A stretch of DNA of 64,000 nt, taken from Sporosarcina koreensis (GTDB taxonomy: Bacteria; Bacillota; Bacilli; Bacillales_A; Planococcaceae). Positions within the stretch are counted from its first letter, which is position 1; every line of letters starts with the position of its first letter. The translations under genes were made by a program, and so were the position numbers. Under the pieces are notes generated by a model that made no database searches, was not told where the DNA came from, and saw only the letters and a list, made by a program, of their open reading frames with translations. Shown here one piece after another: positions 58,367-64,000 of this stretch. Where the stretch lies: NCBI RefSeq assembly GCF_000826145.2, contig NZ_LN651337.1, forward strand, positions 1,601,713-1,665,712, given 5' to 3'.

Positions 58367-60517
58367 TTATTGCAGGACCGGCTCCTGCTCACTTACAGCC
58401 GGTTCCGACGGTTCTTCCCCAAATACCGAGCGCTCGAGCAGCTCTGCGATGTCGTACGTGCCGACCGAATCTTCGACTTCGATGGCTTTCGTCCCGTCCG
58501 ACAGCATCGTCAGGCAGTACGGACAGCCGGATGAAATGATGCCCGGCGTGACTTCCATCGCCTGCTCGGTGCGCGCGACGTTGATGCGGTGGCCTGCGTC
58601 TTCCTCCATCCACATGAGTCCCCCGCCGGCGCCGCAGCACATGCCGTCCTGGCGGTTCCGCTTCATCTCGACCAGGTTGACGCCCGGGATGGCCTTCAGG
58701 ATTTCACGCGGTGCGTCGTACACATCGTTGTAGCGGCCGAGGTAGCACGAATCGTGGAACGTGATCGTTTCGTCGATCGCGTGCTTCGGACTCAGCTTGC
58801 CTTGTTTGACCAGTTTGTTCAGCAGTTCCGTATGGTGGAATACTTCCGCTTCGAAACCGAAGTCTGGGTATTCATTCTTGAAGATGTTGAACGCGTGCGG
58901 ATCGATCGTGACAATCTTCTTGACGCCCGCTTTCTCGAATTCCGCGATGTTGGCAGTCGCCAGTTCCTGGAATAAAAACTCATTCCCGAGACGCCGCGGT
59001 GTGTCGCCGGAGTTCTTCTCTTTGTTGCCGAGGATTGCAAACGACACGCCCGCTTCGTTCAGCAGGTGCGCGAATGACAGCGCGATTTTCTGCGAGCGGT
59101 TGTCGAATGCGCCCATCGAGCCGACCCAGAGGAGGTATTCGAACTCTTCGTCCGCTTTCTTCAGTTCTTTCACGGTCGGAATCTTGAGATCCGGACGGGC
59201 ATCCCGCCAGTTCTCTTTCTCTTTCCGGTTCAGCCCCCACGGGTTGCCCTGGCGTTCGATGTTGGTCATCGCGCGCTGTGCATCCGCGTCCATCTTCCCT
59301 TCCGTCATGACGAGATAACGGCGCAAGTCGATGATCTTGTCGACGTGTTCGTTCATGACCGGGCACTGGTCCTCACAGTTCCGGCATGTCGTGCACGCCC
59401 AGATCTCCTCTTCGGTGATGACGTCGCCGATAAGGGACGGGTTGTAGATATCGTCCATGGTCGCGCCTTCGAGGCCTGCAGCGAGGGCGATCTGGTTGCC
59501 TTTCGTGTTCTTGAACATTGGCGCCGGGACCCACGGCTTCTGTTTTGTCGTGAGCGCACCGTAGTTCGTCAGGTTATCACGCAGTTTCGTGATGAGGTCC
59601 ATCGGCGACAGCATCTTGCCCGTGCCTGTCGCAGGACACATATTCGTACATCGTCCGCATTCGACGCATGCATACAGGTCGATCATCTGCAGCTGGGTGA
59701 AGTCGGTGATCTTGCCGACGCCGAGTGCCGGCATCTCGTCTTCATCTTCCACTTCTTCCAACGCTGCAAAGTCGACCGGTGCGAGCTTACCGCGTCGGTC
59801 GAACCGCTGCATATACGTATTGACCGGTCCGGCGATCAAGTGCGCGTGCTTCGACTGCGGCACATAGACGAGGAATGTCAAGAGCGTCAGCAGGTGGACC
59901 CACCAGGCGCCGAAGAAGATGGCAGCCGCAGCAGTCGGCGGCAGGAAACTGAAAACGGTTGCAATTCCCGATGCCATCGGTTCCGTCCATGTCGTATCGT
60001 GGCCGTGCCAAATCAGGTTCATGCCATTTGCGACGAGTGTCGAAATCATGAGGGATCCGATAAAGATGAGCACGAGACCGGATTTCCATCCGCGCTTCAG
60101 GCGGACAAGTTTTTCCATGTAGCGGCGGTAGAATGCCCAGACGACCGCGACGAGGATGACGGCGACGACGATTTCCTGGAAGAACGTGAAGAACGGATAC
60201 ACCGGTCCGAGCGGCAGGTGTGAATCCGGCTTGAGCCCTTTCCAGATGAGATCGATGGCGCCGAACTGCACAAGCAGGAATCCATAGAAGAACATGACAT
60301 GGATGGCGCCGCTTTTCTTATCCTTCAATAGTTTTTTCTGGCCGAATACGTTGATCCAGACCTCTTTCAGACGGCGCTGGATATTGTTATCGAACTCTTC
60401 CTTCTGTCCGAGACGGATGAATTGCGTCCTTGTTTTGACGACGTATGTGAAGAGCGCAAGGCCGTACGCCACGATGGCCAGGAACAGCACCCAGTTGGCG
60501 ATGAGTAATGGTGACAT
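58367..60517 (-). CDS. fadF: Membrane iron-sulfur oxidoreductase FadF (YwjF)
   Basis: The 716-residue protein has about five N-terminal membrane helices (to residue 235), two 4Fe-4S motifs (CVECGRCTNMCP near 290 and CTTCRNCEDQCP near 390), and a C-terminal CCG domain (HDSCYLGRYND, MCCGAGGG, SGCPYC). It resembles heterodisulfide reductase D/E fusions and is thought to pass electrons from acyl-CoA dehydrogenases via ETF to quinone. AGGGGAGGACCTC precedes the ATG. In Bacillus it belongs to the FadR regulon next to acdA; the promoter here contains a palindrome. Confidence 0.9.
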   Translation of the reverse strand: MSPLLIANWVLFLAIVAYGLALFTYVVKTRTQFIRLGQKEEFDNNIQRRLKEVWINVFGQKKLLKDKKSGAIHVMFFYGFLLVQFGAIDLIWKGLKPDSHLPLGPVYPFFTFFQEIVVAVILVAVVWAFYRRYMEKLVRLKRGWKSGLVLIFIGSLMISTLVANGMNLIWHGHDTTWTEPMASGIATVFSFLPPTAAAAIFFGAWWVHLLTLLTFLVYVPQSKHAHLIAGPVNTYMQRFDRRGKLAPVDFAALEEVEDEDEMPALGVGKITDFTQLQMIDLYACVECGRCTNMCPATGTGKMLSPMDLITKLRDNLTNYGALTTKQKPWVPAPMFKNTKGNQIALAAGLEGATMDDIYNPSLIGDVITEEEIWACTTCRNCEDQCPVMNEHVDKIIDLRRYLVMTEGKMDADAQRAMTNIERQGNPWGLNRKEKENWRDARPDLKIPTVKELKKADEEFEYLLWVGSMGAFDNRSQKIALSFAHLLNEAGVSFAILGNKEKNSGDTPRRLGNEFLFQELATANIAEFEKAGVKKIVTIDPHAFNIFKNEYPDFGFEAEVFHHTELLNKLVKQGKLSPKHAIDETITFHDSCYLGRYNDVYDAPREILKAIPGVNLVEMKRNRQDGMCCGAGGGLMWMEEDAGHRINVARTEQAMEVTPGIISSGCPYCLTMLSDGTKAIEVEDSVGTYDIAELLERSVFGEEPSEPAVSEQEPVLQ

Positions 60518-60599
60518 GAGGTCCTCCCCTTTTTTGTATGATATGAATGTTCTTACTAGTCTAGATGAATTCAGGCAGATTGTCGATGCATTATTTATT

Positions 60600-60629
60600 A
60601 GTTTAAGATATGAATGAGCATTCAGTCAA
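60600..60629 (-). promoter_or_regulatory. fadF promoter with an operator-like palindrome in the spacer
   Basis: Minus-strand TTGACT (60629-60624) and TAAACT (60605-60600) are 18 bp apart. The perfect palindrome TGAATG-CT-CATTCA (60624-60611) fills the spacer. It resembles the FadR half-sites TGAATGA/TCATTCA, with shorter spacing. Confidence 0.6.
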
Positions 60630-60702
60630 TGAGTATTTTGAAATGATTCGGAATTCAGGGGTGGGAGCAGCTGTGAATCGGGCGAGGAGATTAGGAGGAA
60701 CC

Positions 60703-60915
60703 TTGAGCGGGCGTGGGTCTTGTTTGAGCGTTTGGCACGTCTGCTTGAGCGTTCCGGAGGTTGCTTGAGCGTTCGCCGCTTTACTTGAGCGTTTGCCGCT
60801 TCGCTTGAGCGTTCCGCGGTTTGCTTGAGCGTTCGCCGCTTCGCTTGAGCGTTCCGCGGTTTGCTTGAGCGTTTGACACTTCGCTTGAGCGTTCAGAGCA
60901 GCGTTTGAGCGGGGG
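60703..60915 (+). repeat. Array H: eleven TTGAGCG cores at 20-21 bp
   Basis: TTGAGCG starts at 60703, 60724 and 60745 (21 bp steps), then 60765, 60785, 60805, 60825, 60845, 60865, 60885 and 60905 (20 bp steps). Between cores the two spacer types TTCGCCGCTTCGC and TTCCGCGGTTTGC alternate, which points to duplication of 40 bp units. Confidence 0.9.
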
Positions 60916-60936
60916 TCATGTGTTGATTGGAAAATG

Positions 60937-60985
60937 TGAAGCGCAGCGGAGCCGGCCAATCAATCTTGGTCTGGTTTGGGGAAGT
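60937..60985 (+). repeat. Hinge between arrays H and I
   Basis: It contains GAAGCGCAGCGGAGCC and CAATCTTGGTCTGGTTTGG, clearly related to the hinge at 14777-14825 on the same strand. Confidence 0.6.
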
Positions 60986-61040
60986 GCCCATTCAGCGCGA
61001 GCCGGCGAGTGGGGGGCAGGGCTTCGGCTTCCGCGGAATG

Positions 61041-61152
61041 GAGCGGTCAGCGGCGGGAATCGAGCGGTTTGCCGTACAAAAGGATCGCTTACCCGCGGAA
61101 TCGAGCGGTTCGCCGTACGAATGGATCGGTCAGCGTGATCAATCGAGCGGTT
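61041..61152 (+). repeat. Array I: six GAGCGGT-type cores at 20-21 bp
   Basis: Cores start at 61041, 61062, 61083 (GATCGCT), 61103, 61124 (GATCGGT) and 61145. Steps are 21, 21, 20, 21, 21. Most are preceded by AATC or AATG. It ends about 25 bp before the stop of the next gene. Confidence 0.78.
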
Positions 61153-61175
61153 CGCCGTCGTCCCCGCCCCGGCTG

Positions 61176-61859
61176 TCAGCCGCGCGCAAGCGGCTGCAGC
61201 AGCGGGCCGAAGTGGGCATGGGCAGCGGGTTGTTTGTCCGGCGCAATCTGAAGCAGGACGGCGGTCGCCGGGCCTGCGGATGCAGACAGGTCGACCAGAG
61301 TATCAGCCGGGACCGCGCCGGGCACCGCGTGTTCAAGTTCTGCGAGGATGCCGCCCGAGCCGGCGGGCCAGATGCGGCAGATGAGGTTCTGCCGCCGGGC
61401 CTCCTGCAGCTTGGCGAGCGATGCAATGTTTCCCGGCAGTTCGAGCACGGCGCCGCCGGTGAGCGGTGTGCCATAGATGAACCAGTCGCCCGCAGCAGGC
61501 TGCAGACCGGCTGTACTCCGCCCGATGAACGTCACGGCGACTGCCGACTGGCGGAGCAGCATGTTTGTTTCACTGCTCCCTTTGATTGGCGGAGCCAGTT
61601 CGCCGATTTCATCGAACACGTCCCGGATCCCTTCACAGTACGGCTCCCAGCTGGCCTCCCCGCTGAAGTTGTGGAGCAGGACGGCTTCCGGTTCCGCATC
61701 CGCCGCCCACTGTTCGAGCAGGCAGACGCGGGCTGCGAACCGCGCCGTCACGCGGTCCGGCACAGCGACGAGATCCTCCCGCTTTTGCCCAATGCCGCCG
61801 GAGTTGTCGGTCGTGATGATGAGACCGCCGATCTCGAGCGCATTCCGCAGCCCGGTCAC
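61176..61859 (-). CDS. Probable alpha-ribazole kinase (CblS-like, PurM/ThiL-related)
   Basis: The 227-residue protein begins MTGLRNALEIGGLIITTDNSGG and has a Gly/Ser-rich core (HNFSGEASW, KGSSETNM) like the ATP-grasping N-terminal half of PurM/ThiL-type kinases. CblS enzymes of Listeria and Geobacillus phosphorylate alpha-ribazole during lower-ligand salvage (recalled knowledge). The ATG overlaps the stop of the adenosyltransferase gene by 4 bp, in an operon with cobC, cobS and cobU-like genes, which supports this call. The specific substrate is inferred. Confidence 0.55.
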   Translation of the reverse strand: MTGLRNALEIGGLIITTDNSGGIGQKREDLVAVPDRVTARFAARVCLLEQWAADAEPEAVLLHNFSGEASWEPYCEGIRDVFDEIGELAPPIKGSSETNMLLRQSAVAVTFIGRSTAGLQPAAGDWFIYGTPLTGGAVLELPGNIASLAKLQEARRQNLICRIWPAGSGGILAELEHAVPGAVPADTLVDLSASAGPATAVLLQIAPDKQPAAHAHFGPLLQPLARG

Positions 61860-62449
61860 TCGCCGTCTTTCGCTTTCTTATTGTCCTCGGTGCGGAACAC
61901 TTTCGCACTGCGGACGTATTCGTTGTCCTGCACATCCGCCCGTTTGTTGACGATGCGCGCTGCGACGAACAGGTAATCGGAGAGTCGGTTCAGATAGCGC
62001 TGCACGGTGCCCGGTACGTCCTCTTCCTGTTTCATGAGCGTGACGGTGACCCGTTCCGCGCGGCGTGTGACCGTGCGGCATACGTGCAGGGCCGCGGCTG
62101 CCTTCGATCCGCCCGGCAGGATAAACTTCTCGAGCGGCGGCGCTTCTTCCATCAGTTCATCGATCCGCTGCTCGAGCACCCCGATCGGTTCGTCGGACAG
62201 TTTGTAATGCCGCTCTTTCATGACGTTCGCAAGGTCGCCGCCGCCGTCGAACAATTCGTTCTGGACGGCTTCGAGATCGTCGAAGATATCCCGGCATGCC
62301 GCCTGGTCGAGTTCCGCCATTGCCTGGCCGATGAATGAATTCAGTTCATCGATCGTTCCATACGCTTCCACCCGGAGGCTGTCTTTGTCGACACGGCCGC
62401 CGATCAGGCTCGTCTGCCCTTTGTCGCCTGTTTTCGTATACAATTTCAT
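61856..62449 (-). CDS. Cob(I)alamin adenosyltransferase, PduO type
   Basis: The enzyme adds the 5'-deoxyadenosyl group to cob(I)alamin to give coenzyme B12. The 197-residue protein starts MKLYTKTGDKGQTSLIGG at 62449 with the PduO ATP-binding motif, followed by VEAYGTIDELNSFIG and the C-terminal RTVTRRAERVTV and YLNRLSDYLFVAAR motifs. Its product is the cofactor of IcmF. It overlaps the next gene by 4 bp. Confidence 0.93.
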   Translation of the reverse strand: MKLYTKTGDKGQTSLIGGRVDKDSLRVEAYGTIDELNSFIGQAMAELDQAACRDIFDDLEAVQNELFDGGGDLANVMKERHYKLSDEPIGVLEQRIDELMEEAPPLEKFILPGGSKAAAALHVCRTVTRRAERVTVTLMKQEEDVPGTVQRYLNRLSDYLFVAARIVNKRADVQDNEYVRSAKVFRTEDNKKAKDGE

Positions 62450-62463
62450 GAGTAATCCTCTCC

Positions 62464-62856
62464 CTATTTCAGTTTTTGCGGGATGCCGAACCATATCCGG
62501 GTCACGGATTCCGCTTCGTGTGCGAGACGCTGGCTGAGCCGGCCGCACGCATCCCGGAGCGCGCGTTCTTGCGGATCCGCCGGCACGATGCCGCGTCCGA
62601 TGTCCGTCATGATGACGGTGACGTTGCGGTCCTTGACGAACGACAGCAGTTCGTCGGCTGCCTGCTGTTCATCCGCAAGGCGCCCGGCCATCCATTGTTC
62701 CAATCCGCAGAGGACGAGTGGCCGGTCCGCCGGAAGTCCGGCCGCCGACGTCGGATCGAACGGACCGTCTCCGCCGAGCCAGACAGCCCGGTCCCCGAGC
62801 AGTTCCCTCACATATTTCCGTTTTCCATTGGCAGCTCCGCCGAGTATGACGTGCAT
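62464..62856 (-). CDS. CobU-like adenosylcobinamide kinase lacking the guanylyltransferase His segment
   Basis: The 130-residue product starts at 62856 after GGAGGG. It has the CobU P-loop VILGGAANGKRKYV and the C-terminal block MTDIGRGIVPADPQERALRDACGR ending FGIPQKLK. Compared with the usual length of about 180, roughly 50 residues are missing, including the HxxxRPxxW segment whose His carries GMP in CobU. It may act only as kinase or have a different partner. It overlaps cobC by 49 bp. Confidence 0.7.
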   Translation of the reverse strand: MHVILGGAANGKRKYVRELLGDRAVWLGGDGPFDPTSAAGLPADRPLVLCGLEQWMAGRLADEQQAADELLSFVKDRNVTVIMTDIGRGIVPADPQERALRDACGRLSQRLAHEAESVTRIWFGIPQKLK

Positions 62857-63395
62857 CGCCGTCCCTCCTTCCATGCAGCCGCCGACGCCCAGTACAGGCG
62901 GTGGCGGCTTCCGTGCGGGACGTCCCATTCCCAGAATTCCAGCGGGTCCGGTGCGAAACGGTCCAGCAGCAGCCGGATCGGTCCGCCGTGCGTGACGACC
63001 CGGGCGCCCGCCGGAAGCTCGCGGAACGCGTCGGTCACCCGCTTTTCCATCTGCAGCAGCGATTCCCCGTCCGGCGGGGAAACCTGCAGCGGATCATCCA
63101 CCCAGCGCCGGTATGCTGTATTGTTTTCAAGCTGCGCATACGTTTTCCCTTCAAATTCCCCGAAATTGCATTCGCGGAACCGGCTGTCCGGCACGTAGCG
63201 GGCTCCGGGATACAGCAGTTCCGCCGTCTGCCGCGCACGCAGCAGATCGCTGCCGTACACGGTCTGCAGCTGTTCGTCCGCCGGGCCGGTTACCGCCGGG
63301 CGGATCGGTTCGTCGGACCAGCCGACGTAGGCCTTCCGTCCATTGCCGTCCGTCGGCAGATGCCGGATCAGGACAAGCTCAACACCGTGATCCAC
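62808..63395 (-). CDS. cobC: Histidine phosphatase, probable alpha-ribazole phosphatase CobC
   Basis: CobC removes the phosphate from adenosylcobalamin 5'-phosphate or alpha-ribazole phosphate. The 195-residue protein begins at a GTG at 63395, 7 bp after GGAGGTG. The phosphohistidine motif reads VLIRHLPTDGN, where most members have RHG; the second His is in VVTHGGPIRLLL, and RECNFGEFEGKTY is present. It overlaps cobS at its start and the cobU-like gene at its end. Confidence 0.82.
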   Translation of the reverse strand: MDHGVELVLIRHLPTDGNGRKAYVGWSDEPIRPAVTGPADEQLQTVYGSDLLRARQTAELLYPGARYVPDSRFRECNFGEFEGKTYAQLENNTAYRRWVDDPLQVSPPDGESLLQMEKRVTDAFRELPAGARVVTHGGPIRLLLDRFAPDPLEFWEWDVPHGSRHRLYWASAAAWKEGRRCTSYSAELPMENGNM

Positions 63396-64000
63396 AACAG
63401 CACCTCCATCCCTTCGATGAATGCCCCGCACAAGTCACCCGTGACACCGCCGAAGTGCCGCCGGCTCCAAAAACGGAACAGCAGGACTGCTCCGGCGATG
63501 ACCGCGGCCAGGGCGAGGGGCAGCATGACGGTCCCCGTGTACCGCCCGCACAGCACGACAGCCGCTCCCAGGCAGCCTGCCGTCCAGCCGGCCAGCACAC
63601 TGCTGTTCAGCCGGCTCCGGAAGAAATGGGCGATGCCCGTCTCCTTGGCCGGTTCCGTGATGACGAAATAGACAGCCATGGCACTTCTGGACAAAAACGG
63701 GATGATGATGACCCAGCCCCAGCTGTCCGCATGGGCCGCTGCCCATTCGTACAGGACCGCGAACTTCAGCAGTACGAGCACCAGCAGGCCGAGCACCCCG
63801 AACGCGCCGATCCGCGGATCGCCGAGGATCTCATGACGTCGTTTTCGATCTTGATATGAAAAGAACGCATCACACGTATCCGCAACGCCGTCGAGATGGA
63901 GCCCTCCTGTCAGGATGACGCCCGCCGCAAGCATGAGTGCAGCGGTCAGGAGCGGGCTGAACCCCGCATATGCTCCAGCCGCATGGATCCCGAGCATCAG
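63368..64000 (-). CDS. cobS: Adenosylcobinamide-GDP ribazoletransferase CobS; 5' part beyond the window
   Basis: CobS joins adenosylcobinamide-GDP to alpha-ribazole (phosphate) in the membrane. The C-terminal 210 residues are present, with the motif TGGLHLDGVADTCDAFF, the RIGAFGVLGLL segment, several membrane helices and GGVTGDLCGAFIEGMEVLL at the end. The frame is open at base 64000. It is the most upstream visible gene of the cobalamin operon. Confidence 0.92.
   Translation of the reverse strand: MMLGIHAAGAYAGFSPLLTAALMLAAGVILTGGLHLDGVADTCDAFFSYQDRKRRHEILGDPRIGAFGVLGLLVLVLLKFAVLYEWAAAHADSWGWVIIIPFLSRSAMAVYFVITEPAKETGIAHFFRSRLNSSVLAGWTAGCLGAAVVLCGRYTGTVMLPLALAAVIAGAVLLFRFWSRRHFGGVTGDLCGAFIEGMEVLLWITVLSLS

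Overview
This is a chromosomal segment from an endospore-forming, flagellate Firmicute of the order Bacillales. The gene order follows the Bacillus subtilis region running from ywqB-ywqA through ssb, ywpF, fabZ, flhP-flhO, mbl, spoIIID, spoIIQ, spoIID, murAA, ywzB, the atp operon, upp, glyA, ywlG, rpiB, ywlE, mntP, ywlC, spoIIR, prmC, prfA, tdk, rpmE, rho, glpX, murAB, a transaldolase, fba, spo0F, ywjG, pyrG and rpoE to acdA and fadF. The sequence is G+C rich for a Bacillales member and several intergenic repeat types look like those of Planococcaceae/Caryophanaceae, so a high-GC member of that family is my best guess (inference). No rRNA, tRNA, transposase, phage gene or CRISPR array was seen.

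Layout. 1-1450: the end of a membrane-fusion/Yip1-type export operon and two tiny genes. 1.5-10.3 kb: small proteins of unknown function, an XRE regulator, the ywqB/ywqA SWIM-SNF2 pair, ssb and ywpF. 10.3-18.3 kb: fabZ, flagellar rod genes, mbl, the sporulation genes spoIIID/spoIIQ/spoIID, and murAA. 18.7-26.5 kb: ywzB and the nine-gene ATP synthase operon. 26.7-38.4 kb: wecB, upp, glyA, rpiB, a methyl-accepting protein, ywlE, mntP, ywlC, spoIIR, prmC-prfA, tdk, rpmE. 39.4-48.8 kb: rho, glpX, murAB, transaldolase, fba, spo0F, ywjG, pyrG, rpoE. 49.2-60.5 kb: an acyl-CoA module (icmF, tetR, acdA, mmgC, mmgB, thiolase, fadF). 61.2-64 kb: a cobalamin salvage operon (cobS, cobC, cobU-like, PduO-type adenosyltransferase, probable alpha-ribazole kinase), which would supply the coenzyme used by IcmF.

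Two things stand out. First, PyrG (CTP synthase) has Gly where the glutaminase nucleophile Cys should be, although the rest of the amidotransferase domain looks intact. Second, at least seven intergenic gaps hold arrays of a 6-9 base core repeated with a strict 20-21 bp period (two DNA helical turns). The core differs between arrays (TTGAGCG, TCATAA, TATCGGAC, CGGGTT, GAGCGGT). At four loci two arrays flank a related hinge sequence, and the TCATAA arrays end with a shared cap whose last step is 21 instead of 20 bp. I know of no name or function for these elements. A third element type, downstream of rho, is present in three tandem copies whose stems covary, which argues for a folded RNA or single-stranded DNA.

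Regulation visible in the sequence includes sigma-A promoters for murAA, atp, rpmE, fadF, ywqB and others; candidate sigma-F promoters for spoIIQ and spoIIR; a candidate sigma-E promoter so close to spoIID that its mRNA would be leaderless; a palindrome inside the fadF promoter; and a hairpin that would bury the mntP ribosome binding site. Start codons were chosen mainly by ribosome binding site spacing.
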